DNA of 64,000 bases. Origin: Paramecium tetraurelia. Taxonomy: Eukaryota; Ciliophora; Oligohymenophorea; Peniculida; Parameciidae. This document shows, piece by piece, positions 48,211-60,983 of this stretch (position 1 is its first letter; each line of letters begins with the position of its first letter). The stretch spans positions 248,001 to 312,000 of the forward strand of contig NW_001798978.1 in the NCBI RefSeq assembly GCF_000165425.1, read 5' to 3'. The notes beneath the pieces are model-generated. The model was not told the DNA's origin. It saw only the letters and a list, made by a program, of their open reading frames with translations, and did not search any database. The position numbers and the translations under genes were made by a program.

Positions 48211-49073
48211 GTGTCTAAAGACCATTAACCTCCACAACTAGAGATTTGTCAACCAGCGTTTTTGGATAAAGTTATATAGAATGGGTCTCTCTAAATAAAG
48301 ACTTAGATTGGAATTAAGAAAAGTAGATGAGATAAGTAAATGAGATAATTATTGAAGGTAAATTTAATTTCCAACTTACTTTAGAAAATGAATCTCCCAT
48401 TTAAGAGAAACAAATATAAAATCCAATTTAGTAATATTAGATGATAACTTATGCTGAAATGATTTAAAGTTTTAGATTAAACGAAGGATAATATTCAGTT
48501 CGAAATAAATCTAAATGCTCATGCTATGGATTTTCATCGAGTATATCAAAAATTGAATAAGTTAAATAAAAGTTCATTCAAATGGGAAAGATTTAGATAG
48601 ATCTGAAAAATGAAATTCACAGGAATACAGTTTTTTCAATACATTGCATATTGAATAATACAGACAGAGCTAAAGAAAATTAGTTTAAGATGATCACAAA
48701 ATACGCTTCAAAATACTTTTAGTTAATACAATTTCTTTCTTGTTTAGAATTTGAAACACCACTATTTTAATTACTATATAAAGAATCAGGAGAATTATTA
48801 ATATAATTGGTAATGAATGTAGGGGAGATGGTTTTAGTATAGTTATTGAATAATAAACTAAACAAATTAATCTAAAAAGAGTCATCTCATTTACTAAACA
48901 ATATACTACGAAATTATCAGACTGGTCTCATTTTCCACATGTACAAAGAAATAAAAAAATCAAATACTCCCCTCTAACTATTACTAGAACAATATGAAAA
49001 AACTGATCCTCATCTTTATTAATCCTGGTATATCCAATAGAAACAATATAACAATAATCTATTCTTAGATTGA
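48207..49073 (+). CDS. Unknown protein of 288 residues
   Basis: Intact intronless frame from ATG to TGA. It begins MSVQRPLTSTTRDLS and contains FNFQLTLENESPIQEKQ, KCSCYGFSSSISKIEQ and long Leu-rich helices (FETPLFQLLYKESGELLIQLV, LLNNKLNKLIQKESSHLLNN). No domain recognised. The ATG overlaps the TGA of the fragmented coiled-coil gene as ATGA, and the frame is open further upstream, so this may be the C-terminal part of that gene rather than separate. Confidence 0.55.
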
Positions 49074-49100
49074 TTTTTATATATATTTAATTAGTTATTA

Positions 49101-50100
49101 TCATTATATTAACAAAGCAATAATAAACATTGAGATTAGTGACACATAGCTATTTAAACATTCTCCAGCATAGTATCCTTCAATTTCATTATTCTGACAA
49201 GCACTGCAAGGATTATCGTAAGTTCTTTCGCATCCATTACCTTTGCAAGACTTCAAGACACCGCAAGTTTGAACATATTGTTGATCACACTCGGAAGGTC
49301 TTTGAACCTAACAATATTGGTAATTGGCCACAAAAGTATCTGATTGTTGTTCAGCACTATAAAACAGTTCTTAGTATTGGTTGCAATCACCAACAAAATA
49401 AGATGTAATATTGGTTTATTGGCATGGTTCACATTTGTTATCGAATGGTTACAAACAAGGCGGGTTTTAACATACAGCAGTTTCATCTAAAAAGCCACAA
49501 ACAGTAACTTGTTCCTTCAATTCGCAGTTCTTTGAAGTCTCAGTGCTACATTAAATTACTGTAGGAGTCTAAGGCCTTTAATTATTAATTTATTAATATA
49601 CTTATAATCAGAGCAATTTCCAAAGAAGTAACTATGAATTGAAGTATTTCTACAAGCCAAGCATTCATTGCTGAATTGCTGTAAACAATTTTATCCAGTA
49701 CATTTAATAGTAGAATCAAAGAGTCCACATATAGATTTTACACTACATAGGTTCTAAATGATATTTACCTCGTATCGCATACACTGGGTCTAGGATTTGT
49801 ACAAGATATGGTCTAAGTATAATTTCCAGAAGTAGGTTTAGGATTATTGTTATCCACTCCGACAGAGGTCTGTGGAATATCTATTTTAATGTCATCACCC
49901 TTTTTTTAACAATCCCCTTTTAGATATTTCACCACCTAACTTGCTTTACAAGCATAACAATAATTAACAAAAGTTTGGATGGATGTATTAGAAATATTTA
50001 AACCACAAACTGGATCATAGTTATCTGAACATTCTCCTTATTAAATTTGGCAATCTTATATCTATGAATGCACTAGTGAAAGCATCAGCATAAAGAGCAT
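49101..50100 (-). CDS. Secreted Cys-rich protein with Kazal-like domain and GPI-type tail
   Basis: Predicted 315 residues, two 26-nt introns. A short signal peptide (MLFMLMLSLVHS) is followed by a Kazal-like module (CSDNYDPVCGLNISNTS then YCYACKASQ and GDC). Several further Cys-rich units follow, with repeated endings of the type FxGNC or FVGDC (HSYFFGNC, SYFVGDC, YYAGEC), suggesting internal duplication. It ends NSYVSLISMFIIALLIQ, a hydrophobic GPI-signal-like tail. Kazal domains usually inhibit serine proteases; here a coat function is equally possible. The ORF is convergent with the plus-strand gene ending 28 bases away. Confidence 0.82.
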
Positions 50101-50633
50101 CGATTAGATTTTGTAAAATACAATAATTATTACTAAAAATAGTGAAAAAATAATCACATAAAAATATTGATTTAATTGCGATTTTATAAAATAATAAATA
50201 TTTTTTGATATTCATCAAAGTGGTTTTTAAGTATCAAATCAAATTTTTATGAAAAGTTTAAGTCTTATAATACTTCCAAATTCTCATCTTTTTCTGAAAT
50301 TCAATAATTATCTCCCTGTTCTTAATTGATTTATAAAAATGATGCTAAATTGTTATTGATAATCAAGCTCTTATTACATGAAATATTATTTAAATTTATA
50401 GTCTGTGTCAATAATGTTAATTTATCTAATGAATTTGCAAATACTAGAAAAACGAGTCTCTTAAATTTAAGCAAAAATTGATTAAGCATATATTAGAGAT
50501 TAAGTTGAATTAGACTTTTAATATTAAGGGAATTGGGAAATTTTTTACTGATTATGAGATGGTTGATATTAATCAATCCTATTAATATAATAAATTTTTT
50601 TCTTATTATTAATTCAATAGTGAGTTAATAATA
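50101..50633. other. Divergent AT-rich intergenic region
   Basis: About 530 bases between the Kazal-type gene and the large coiled-coil gene. Holds both promoters. No specific element seen. Confidence 0.5.
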
Positions 50634-53600
50634 ATGTTAAGGTTTTAGAAATTAGGGGAAGATGAATAAGCACGTTTGGATCAGGAAAGCCTTAAATAAA
50701 AAAAGGAATTGTTAAAATAAGAATTTGAACACTAGGAAGAAATAAGAAAATATGACAACCTCTCAATTGTTTCATCCAATGACTTCAAGTTTAAGGCAGA
50801 ATTAGATAAACTGCAAAGCTTCAACAAAAAAAAACAATAAGAATTGGAACTTCTGTTAAAAGCAGGATAAAATAAAAGAAAATCTAAAACAGGAACTTCT
50901 TAGATGCATGCATCCACCAGTGGCTACGGGGTTATTCATTCTATAAATAATCATCATTCTGATCCTTTGTTTGAAACTTTTAGTGGGAATGTGAATCTTA
51001 AGTTATTAGATTTGGAATAGAGAGATTAATATATAGAATCATTGCTGTTGTAAGAGTCTCGTTATGAAAATTTGATATTGGAGGAGTAGGAGAAGAGTGA
51101 GTCATTGTAGAAGATCCTAGTTGAAATTGAAAAATCTAAACTAATTTAACAACAAAAATGTGAAGAATTACAAATTATACTAAGCAAAGCAGGTAAAAGG
51201 TTTAATAATACTGATGCTGTAAGATTGATGGCCGAAAACAAAAGGTTTTTAAGTAAGAAGAACCTATAATCTATAAAAAATGAGTTTGGTTAAATGAAGC
51301 AAATGTAAGACACATACAAACATTCATAGGAAAATAAATAATTATAATTGTAAAAAATACTATATGTTGGTGAAGAAAACATAGGACATAATGTTTTAAA
51401 AATGGAGGAAGCAGAACGATTTATAGATGCATAAAATAAAGAGTTTGAGATTTTAGAAGAGAAGAAATAAAATTAATTGAAAAAGAAATAGGAAAGCAGA
51501 TATATTCTTACTTATATTGAATTTTTTGAGATTTTTGAATAAATATTCATGAACAAAGAAAAGCCAAATGAAATTAGATTGGTTGATCAATATACAGTGA
51601 ATGAGGAATTTTTATAAAAATGGAATCATAATTAATAAAATGATAATTTATAATAAGAGCAAGAGATGAACTTTGATAGAAATGAATTGCTATCTCAAAT
51701 CAATAAATTCTATTAAGACAATGAATAGAGAACTGAATACATCCTTGAGTTTATGTTAGAGGAGTATTGGCATCTTTAATAAGAATTAACTAAATAGAGT
51801 ATTTCTTATGAAAATTTCTTGAAGCAAAAGGAACTTCTTTTAGATGAAATTGAGAATCTAGATTATGAGTTAGAAGAATTAAAATAGAAGAATCCAAATC
51901 TAGAAATTCATGAGTAATCAATTGTGGCTGAAGATGCTGGCTTGATGAATTTAAAAAATGAAACTACAACTCTAAATATTAAGAAAATGGAAATAGAGGA
52001 ACATCCTGAACAAGTAGTTTGGATAAAGGCTACTAAAACATAAGGATTGTTAATGAATTTTTAACTTGGATTAGCTGAATACTTACATAGAATTTATTAA
52101 ATTATTTAAGCTATAGATTAGAAAAATAAAGAAAATAAGAAATTTAAGTATCCAAGCTTAAATAATGAAATAAATGGTATCAATTTATTGATATCAAAAA
52201 TATATAACATAAGCAAAAGTCAGTATTAAAATAATGAGTTGACTCAATAACATTTAAACTAATTTGGAATTCATAATATTGTAATTGAAGTGTTTCCTAA
52301 ATTCAAAGAATAAGAATAACATCAAATTAGTTAGTATCTCTACATTTAAAGCAAAACAGATTAAATCTTATGGTTTAATTTGAGTGTTGAAAATTTAACC
52401 AACTTTTTAAGATCTTAAGAGAATTCAACATTATAAAAATTACTAAGTCCAGATATCATTAATGAATTTAGAGATCAATTAATCGAAATATTTAAATACA
52501 ATTTTCATAAATTATTTGAATATTATCAAACAATGTATAAGAAGATTAGAGATATCAGTTCAGATTTATTGTAATTTTTAAAAGAAATTAATCCAAAGTT
52601 TGATATTAAAAAATTAACAAAACTACTATTGAGGGAAGGTCAAGATATTTAATCAGCCAAAGATTTAATTATAAGAAGAATGATGGAATATAAAACTGGA
52701 GAAATAATACCATTAAATAGTAAAAATGATTTAAATAAAATATAAAATCTAAGACCAAAAACAGAAGAGGAATAAATCTAGAGTGTATCTTAGCAACAGT
52801 AATAATAATCTGATTAGTCAGATCCCTCTCTATTATTTCCAAAAAAAGAAAGGTTGGACGAAGATAAATTATCTTAAATTTAAACATTCTTTCGGGCTAA
52901 AATAAGAGAGAAAAATGAGTAATTAAGAGATCAAAAACATAATGATACTATTTCTACTAAAGATAGACCAGGTAGCAATATAGAATAATTAAATTCTGAA
53001 AGCATCTCCATGATTAAAGGTGAAAATAAGATGAATAGAGCAAAATCAAAGAAATTGGTGGAGAGTAAGACAGCTCGCAATTTAAAAGATGACTTAGAGT
53101 AAGAAAGGAGTTTATTAAAGGCATAAATAGCTGCTGATTTATTAAGACTGAAAGAGGAATAAGAAAGAAAAGATAAACCTTTAATGAAAGAATAATAAAA
53201 TGAAATTAAAGTGCAGATTAAGCAAGCGACTGAGAGATTATATGGAGAAAGACAATATACAGTTTAGATAATGAGAAATATGGCATAAACTACTGGGATT
53301 CTAAGTGACATCAATTAATTAGAGCATTTCACCTCAAAAATAGAGTCTCCTTAATTAGTTGGCCAATTTGTTATTTAAAGAAAGAATTTACATAGGAATC
53401 TAAATAAAGAGTTAGGTTTACCAACTTTATCATATTTGAAACCTACTAGTGCCTACTATTCAAGGAGAAATCAATCTTCTGAATAGATTAAGGCTATGGA
53501 TTACAAAAGATATAATGAAATAGAAAATGGAGTTAGTTCAAGACCTTATACTTAATATTAATCAAGTCGTAAGCCTTAAACTACTTCAAATAACAATAGT

Positions 53601-53762
53601 TCTAGAAAAAGAACCAATTAAAATTAGGATGAATTAAAAAATAAATATTCAGGAAGAACCAGAGTGACAAACAATAATGACTCCATGAATAAATTTCCTG
53701 TAGCATGTGAGATATTTTAATATGAATAACCCAAATCACTATTAGTGCCAATAGCATCATGA
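50634..53762 (+). CDS. Large intronless coiled-coil protein (1042 residues)
   Basis: One uninterrupted frame of 1043 codons including TGA. Residues 1 to about 450 are coiled coil (EQRDQYIESLLLQESRYEN, LLLDEIENLDYELEELKQ). A middle region has hydrophobic helices (QGLLMNFQLGLAEYLHRIYQ, LLSPDIINEFRDQLIEIFKYN). The C-terminal third is Gln/Ser/Lys-rich with another helix block (LEQERSLLKAQIAADLLRLKE) and a Tyr/Ser/Arg-rich tail (SYLKPTSAYYSRRNQSS). Likely a cytoskeletal, basal-body or ciliary scaffold; no family recognised. It is the longest intact frame here and shows that A-rich coding sequence is otherwise error-free. Confidence 0.88.
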
Positions 53763-54021
53763 ATTATGTTATATTTTAATTTATTATTAATGTATTCTTT
53801 AATAATTAGAAAAAATAATGATAAATTTGAATAAATTATAACTTCTGAGTTGTGTGATAATCATATTGATCTAGGTTTACAGGTATAAAGAAAAATACTT
53901 TTGGAATATAATAAAAGCATATTTTAACATTCTCACCGTTTAAGTTTACATATTAACCATATATAATGAAATTCAATAAATATAATAATACTTGGGATAT
54001 GGCAAGAATATCAATTATACA

Positions 54022-55269
54022 ATGGTATAAATGCTAAAAAGACTTCAAATAACCCTTTACATATAGTCATTGTCAATTTACATAGGAATACTATTTATTA
54101 TTATATTCTTGAAAAATTTGCATCAAAATAACAGAAGACTTAGTTATAAAATTTTGATCCTAATCTAGTCACTTCTATAAACAATATTATTTTAGTTTAT
54201 TTTTATTATATGTGCTTTATACATAAAATACTTGGATAGAAGTCAGCAATTTAAAGATTGTTTAGAAATAGTTTATATCAGAGCTCTATTTTTATTTTCA
54301 GCTATAAGTTCGATGCCACCAATTATGCAAGTTCTACTAGAACAGCCATTAAATAATTTTAAGTCATCTATAAAAATGATTAAGCGGCCATTTATAAAGG
54401 ATATAAAATTTAAGTCAGTTTTATAGATGAAATAAATCTAAACAGATGAAGAGTTAGCAAAATTAAATAATACAGAATCGGATTCAATGTTAATTTTTGA
54501 GGATATAGAAGATAACAGCGACGTTAATATCTCAGACTTATGCAAGCATTATGTCATAATTTGTATTCAATCTATATGGAATTTGATGTAGTTATTTGGA
54601 AGATCCTTAAGTTTAATCTATAACACAATACAATTAATTATGGCATTTGTTTTAATATTTGGATTTATTTGTATTTTTATTTAGTACATTGATCCAAATA
54701 GCAATTTATTGAGCTAATTGAATGCCATCGATTTTTTTTCGAATTAATTGGATCAAAGTAGTTAAGAGAGTAAAATGTAATAGATTCAATTCAAAATGGT
54801 TGAAGTAATCACTATTGCAATATTTAAATTTATATTTATTATCATTATGTATTTTGGTACAAATAACCGAATTTAGTACTCAAAAAGTATAATATTTATT
54901 TATATTGTAGACAGGGAATTAATTGACAACGTTACAAACTTGACAGTGATAATAAGGAAAAATTTGCTGAATTTTACACTAATTGGCCTTTTAACTACAC
55001 TGTATCCTAATTTAACATTTACTATCAATAATTCAAATTGTTATAAGGAAATTTCGTTTAGGGCTGGTTTCTTTATAAAAATGGGACAAGTGATATCAAT
55101 GAATGAGTAATAGAGTTGCCCTATAACTTTAACTTATTTAATTTCATTATAGATTTTTGAGAGTCCAATTACAACAACAATTGGATTATTAATTTTAATA
55201 TTTTACCTTTTTGCAGCAATTTATATATTGTGTTTAAAACGAAAAAACAAGAATTTAAACGAGATTTGA
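54022..55269 (+). CDS. Multipass membrane protein of unknown function
   Basis: Intronless, 415 residues from the chosen ATG; a second ATG lies nine bases later. Several hydrophobic segments can be seen: LYIQSLSIYIGILFIIIFL, LLQTILFQFIFIICALYI, LIMAFVLIFGFICIFI, AIFKFIFIIIMYFG, LLNFTLIGLLTTLYP and TIGLLILIFYLFAAIYILC. A cytosolic acidic loop (DSMLIFEDIEDNSDVN) separates the first and second halves. No transporter or channel motif recognised. It ends 34 bases before the nucleoside transporter gene on the same strand. Confidence 0.72.
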
Positions 55270-55303
55270 TATTTATTATAATTAATTAATTATTTTTTTA
55301 CAT

Positions 55304-56765
55304 ATGAATCCTAATAATACGACAGATGACACATAATCCTCTCTTTTGGATAAAAAATCCAAAAAGTCACAAGTTTTCCAAAAGATATTCTTCTTTACCT
55401 TGGGGGTGTCATCGTTGTCAGGTTGGAATGCCATCTTGACTGGGTTATCGTATTTTGCTGATTAATATGATGGTATTAATAAGACTACTAATATTTAGGG
55501 CGTAATGTCTATTTCATATTGCCAATCCCAAACTTCATAAGTTTGTGCCTGATTGGATTATTCTTGCCTAGGATCAGTTCTATGCTCTCGATGTTTTTCA
55601 GGATTGTGTGGTCATTAATAATTTTGTGCATTCTTTTGATTCTTTTACCAATAATAGCATTGTTAATACATAGTGCTCTAGGTATGAAATTAATGAATAT
55701 AAAAAGGATTTTGGTTATGTTTAACAACAATTTTCATGATGGGAATATTTTCATCACTTTAATAGAATAGTTCTATTGGGATGTCTGGGATTCTTGGTCC
55801 AGAGTATGTCAACGTCTTCTTTATTGGTACAGGTGCCTCTGGAACCATTATCACCATTTTCAGATTAATATCTTTGGCTGTAATCGAAAGCGAAAAATGT
55901 AATTCAAATCTATATAGTTTAGCAATATTTTTATATATTGGAATTGCAGTGCTTTGGAATATAGGTGCAATTTTGATGTATTTTGCATTTACAAAGACTC
56001 CATAATATAGAAAGATTATTTCAGCTCACAAAAAGGGCAGGAAGTCGGTTTTAGTTCACGATCAAATTGTTACCAAGGAGGAACCTGATAATTTAGTATA
56101 AAATGATAGTGTAATTTCTGACATCATCGATCCTGACACTTTTAATTAAAATAATTAAACTTAAGATTCAAATCCTAAAATTGATAATTAAGTAGCCAAC
56201 AAAGATACTGATCAAATTTCTATAGAGAAGATGAATGTAATCTAAACTTTGGTTTGGATTAATAAAGTTGCCTTTCCCATTCCATTATTGCTTGTGATTC
56301 TTTACATTTAAACATTTATGATGTTCCCAGGAGTAGCCTTCTAGAAGACTTTCGATCCCGATTTCATTAATTGGGGTCAATGCATCATTAGTTTAGGATA
56401 CAATATTGGAGATACCTTAGGAAAATTCTTAGCAGGAAATAGAAAGCTATTTAATCTACAAATTTTAATTGGAATATTTTTAGGAAGATTTGTTTTTTAT
56501 TACACCTACATCGCAATAGCCAAAGGAACCCTAGATGCCAATTGGATTTCATATTTAAACACATTCTTATTTGGAACCCTCAATGGATTTGTCACAACAG
56601 GCTACATGATATTGGGACCAGAGAAAGTAATTGAAAGTATTTATATTATAGACAAACGAAGGGTTTGTGAAAGAAAAAATTGGCTTTGTGTCAGGATTTT
56701 CCCTTTGCTTTGGCATTATGTTAGGGACCTTCATGGCTTTGCCGTTTGCCAATATATCTAAATGA
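55304..56765 (+). CDS. Equilibrative nucleoside transporter (ENT) family protein
   Basis: Predicted 461 residues, introns of 26, 25 and 25 nt. About eleven hydrophobic segments with a hydrophilic loop near the centre (residues about 215-275), as in ENTs. Family-like pieces: SGWNAILTGLSYFADQYDG (TM1), VYFILPIPNFISLCLIGLFL, FIGTGASGTIITIFRLISLA (GTGxSG in TM5), NWGQCIISLGYNIGDTLGKF (TM8 with the GD and GK residues), FGTLNGFVTTGYMILGPEK (TM10) and GIMLGTFMALPFA (TM11). It should carry nucleosides or nucleobases across the plasma or food-vacuole membrane. Confidence 0.9.
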
Positions 56766-57243
56766 TTAAATTTTATAAAAGTATATAGGCGCATAAATAT
56801 AAATATAATTTTTTATCACCTTCTATTTAAATTAAAGTTCTTCTCATTCTTTTCTTCTTTTTTTTTAATTGAAAACAAGATTTAATTTTTTGCAATTGGC
56901 ATTTAAAAATGTCTATGAAATTTTGACAATTTTTAGTAGGGTCTTTTAAGGCAAGCTGATTATCACACTCAAAAATTTTTATTATGTGAATTATTTTTAT
57001 TATTCGAATCGTATTGTTGATTTTGGCGGATAAATGGAAGTAATTTGATATTTCATAAACTTTTAGCAATTTATAAAGGACCGTGATTCCACAGATAGTA
57101 ACTCTATAATCATTTATATTTAGAAAAATCCCCCTAAAAATTAATTTTAGTTAGATCACCCAATACATATCAGAAGTAAAACTCACCCAAATAAAGCAAA
57201 GAGGAATTTAAAAAAAATAAGATCATAAAGAAGCTAGAATTTA
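56766..57243. other. AT-rich intergenic region
   Basis: About 480 bases between two plus-strand genes. No supported feature. Confidence 0.5.
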
Positions 57244-57796
57244 ATGATGAATTTCTTGTTATAAAGTAGGATGGAATAATTAGTCGAAGTACTCACTAAA
57301 TTCCTAAATGCAACTAAGGTATGAGTATTATATTACTAAGTTAATGCTTCATATACCTTGGGTCTTCTCAATTCTATAGAACTTAATCATAAAAATGAAA
57401 TTATTAACAAATTGATCAAAACAAATGACCATGAAATATTATAAGTGTCTAGAACTTCTAATAATATATCTTGCAAATGTCGTAAATCTAAATGCATTCA
57501 AAACTATTGTGTCTGTAGTGCCAATAATTAGGAATGTAAATCAAATTGTGAATGTTATAATTGTTCAAATAAATCCCCCAAATCTGCACCTCCCAAAATG
57601 TCTTCTATAGAGTTTAATGGATGTAATTGTAGAAAACAAAAGTGATCTTATTTAATATCATTTGCATAGTTGTTCCAAACGCTATTGTGAATGTCAAAAG
57701 AGAATGACCAGGTGCACTTCTAGGTGCAATTGTTGTGAGGATTGTGAAAACTAAGAGATCTAGCCCTAGCCCTTTCAATTAGATAGCTTATCCTGA
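57244..57796 (+). CDS. CXC-domain (tesmin/TSO1/LIN54-like) DNA-binding protein
   Basis: Two CXC motifs are visible: CKCRKSKCIQNYCVCSANNQ continuing to CKSNCECYNCSN, and NGCNCRKQNCSKRYCECQKR continuing to CTSRCNCCEDC. This duplicated Cys-rich block, with a conserved Arg-Lys and Tyr-Cys, is the CRC domain of LIN54 and tesmin, which binds cell-cycle gene promoters in the MuvB/DREAM complex. A 28-nt intron splits the second motif and restores QNCSKRYC. The N-terminal join is not solved: the first exon from the ATG at 57244 and the LGLLNSIELNHKNE segment are out of phase with the obvious 22-nt intron at about 57316. Confidence 0.8.
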
Positions 57797-58008
57797 TTTT
57801 AAATTCATTAAATAAAATTTTATTTCAGTTAACTTAAAATAAAAGGAAATAAAATTAATTTCAATAGATATTCTTTAACTTAATTTTTTTACATTCTAAA
57901 TTTAATAATAAGTGTAATTACAAATTGTTAATAATTGAAACGATATAAAGATATAATGAACATTTAGAAATGACAATAAATCAACTAATTTAAACATAAA
58001 TATAATAT

Positions 58009-60824
58009 TCATTTCTTTCCTTTCTTTTTTTATTTATTTTTATCAGTCTATGGCTTTTCTTCCTTTTTTTTTGGTTTTTCTTACTATTTAACATTAATAT
58101 TTTTTTATTTAGTATTCTTCTTCTATTTTTAATCGTCTTCATCATTCTCCTCCTCTTAATTAAATTCTTCATTTAAATCATCTTCATTATTTTTGGTCTT
58201 CTTAACAAAATTGGTTTAAGCTATTGCTCTTCTGTCTTTACCTAATCTATCTGCAGAATCCATAGATTATTTCATTGCTTTATTCAAAGCTGTTCTGACT
58301 TGTGATGTTATTTCAGTCATCAAGTCCCTTTTTGGGAACAATGCCAATGAACCAACAATACATTCTTCAAATTATTAAATATTTAGATTGTAGGTTTTTA
58401 ACAACGTTACTATTTCATCAATGCAACTTAAGCCAGCGCTTGCTAAACTTTAAATAACAAAGAATGAAAATGGTTCTATGTATTAAAATTTAATTGCTTT
58501 AGTATTTGTTAAATATGTTTATGAGGCAAATGCTTCTTTCACTTCTAAAATTTGTCTTTTAATTTTATTCTCACTCGATATTTTACCAAGCATCTAAGGA
58601 AAATTCACTTTTGAAAGTATATTCCCTTTCAAAATTTAAGTAGGATACATGGTTGATAAGAATCCCACATTTGGCATCAATCCCCACATCTATGATCTCA
58701 CCTTTGTATTCAAAACATCAGCATCAGCCAGTGATGAGGCAGCTAGAGAAATATTTTAAATTGAATTGGAAGGAGTCTTCTTCACCAAACTCAAGTCTAA
58801 ATAGTTCTCATGATAAAAGAATTGAGTCATATCTGGATCCTAAAAATAGAAGTCCATTAATTTATGGATAGGTAAGTTTTGTGAGTCCTTATAATTCAAT
58901 AGCATTCTTGTCGATTCATATAAATTGGTAGTAACTGAACCATCCTTTCCGATATTTTTGTCGATGTGCAATTTCAACCCAACTTTATGCATTTACAATA
59001 AGTTTAGCAATTATCTGATATCACACTAAGAAACCTCTATTTATTATTTTAATTCTGCAGGGTCGTAACTGATATTTTCAGATTTGCAGATGTATTCAAG
59101 TTTTTTAAAAATTTCCACTTAATTGGGCTTTTTAAACTATAAATCTAAACAGTAATTGGCTAGAGATCTCATCGATTATTTGTTTCTATCGTTGCAAATA
59201 CAAACAATAGGCACCTTTGTTAATCTGATCATATCAATTAAGCATTTATTTCCACCTCTATCACTACCAGTCATTCCATCTACTTCATCCATTAGGATTA
59301 TAGTCTTTCCTTCACTAATCAAATTAGCATCCTTAAATCTAAGCACTGTGTTGTCTTAAAGATGTTTCACATAATTTTCAATTTAAAGTTTACTTCTAAC
59401 ATCAGATGCATTCCATTCAATCAACTAATAAGACTTTTATTTTGCGATCAATCTGATAATGGTTGTTTTGCCAATTCCAGGAGGACCCGACAATAGGAGA
59501 GCCTTAGCAGCAAAGTTTTATGATTAAAATGAGCCAGGACAGACTGATAATTATAAATTAATAACATACTTTCTAATTAAGGCTTGCCCCATTTATCTAA
59601 CCATTTAACAATATTTGGGACATGTGTTTGATCTAGACAGTCTGATACTTTAGAAGGAGCATATTTATTAGTCCAAAGTTAACATTTTTATTTAGTGTCT
59701 TCAACCATTATTTACTCTATTTTTTGAACTTTCTTTTATTCTTCTTGGATTTGTTTATTTTTGGAGAAATTAACTATTTCTGGTTTCAATTCAACTTATT
59801 TTTCAACTATAACAACTTCACTGTCAAACTTAGCTCTAAGATTGCTTTTAACTTCTTAAACAGCCTAATTGGTAGGTTACTTAGATAGTTGCTATGGTTG
59901 TGACTTTTAGACTTATGAAGATTGTTAACTTTGTTGTTTTTATTATTGATCTGATTATTCCTTTATTTCTTGTCCATTTAATTGGTTATCTTTACATGCT
60001 AATTAATAGGATTTCTATAAATCATTTCCTGTATATGATATTAAATAATTATTAAAACCCTCTTCATCAAGAATCAAGTTCTTGTACTTTTGAGCATCCT
60101 TCAAATGTTAGCTATTTGAAATACTCTTGCCATTGTTCTGTAATGATCCCTAAAGCAAAATTGTATCCTAAAGAACTCTACATTTGTTGAATCCTCCATA
60201 GAGTTTAATAATCTTGACTAAATCTTCTCGTACGTATTTCCCTAAATTTCCCAATATATAATAAGACTTTCCTTCCAAAGGTAGACTTGCAGTGTTTTTA
60301 TGAGAATCCTCCTCGATTTCAATTTAGGCTACTTAAACATGTTCTTATTCAAATTGATTTCTTTTATCCTGTTCAAACGATTTAATTTCTACATCTGATG
60401 GTTGAGATGTGACTTTTAAAAGTTGAGTAGCTTGAGTTGTAGTTGTGGATGTTCTTGTGATACCAGCAAGATGTTTAAAGTTAGTAGGAAGGTCAAAGTC
60501 ACTGTCTTAATCATCAGACAGGTCACATCGTTTCTCCTCATCCTTTTAATTGGTGGTTTATTTGGTTTCTTCTACCATTTTGAATTCAATGACTTTTTGT
60601 TTTTTTGGTTGAGGAACATTCTAACCTTAATTCCCCTTCTGCAAAAAACGATCCAACTACTATTGTTTGTTTTCATCAATAAATTATAATCTTGAATATT
60701 TTTGCTTTCTATCGTCTTCCTAATCAGAATCATCAGATGATGAGTCCTATTATAAGGTTATTGGCTATTCGATTCGTGGTTTTTCTTCTTCGAGATGAGA
60801 TGCTTTTATTAATCTTTTTCTCAT
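58009..60824 (-). CDS. Replication factor C large subunit (RFC1)
   Basis: Predicted 929 residues with a single 26-nt intron. The acidic, Gln-rich N-terminus leads to a BRCT domain near residue 185 (EGKSYYILGNLGKYVREDLV, KLYGGFN). LWTNKYAPSKVSDCL opens the AAA+ module, with Walker A SGPPGIGKTT near 436, Walker B ILMDEVDGM near 503 and NASDVRSK between them. The RFC1-specific C-terminal domain follows (HENYLDLSLVKK, ISLAASSLADADVL, YPTQILKGN), then an acidic stretch and a Lys-rich tail. RFC1 is the large subunit of the clamp loader that opens PCNA at primer ends. Confidence 0.94.
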
Positions 60825-60983
60825 TTCCCGCTTTTTATAATTAAAAGATTATTAAATAAATAGTGTGAAATGAACATAATTATATGTGTTTATTAATTAT
60901 GATAATAATGACATTCCCCAAAATAAACACACAATTTCATTTTAAGAGATTGAGTGAAAATTAATTATTATATATATAAAAGA

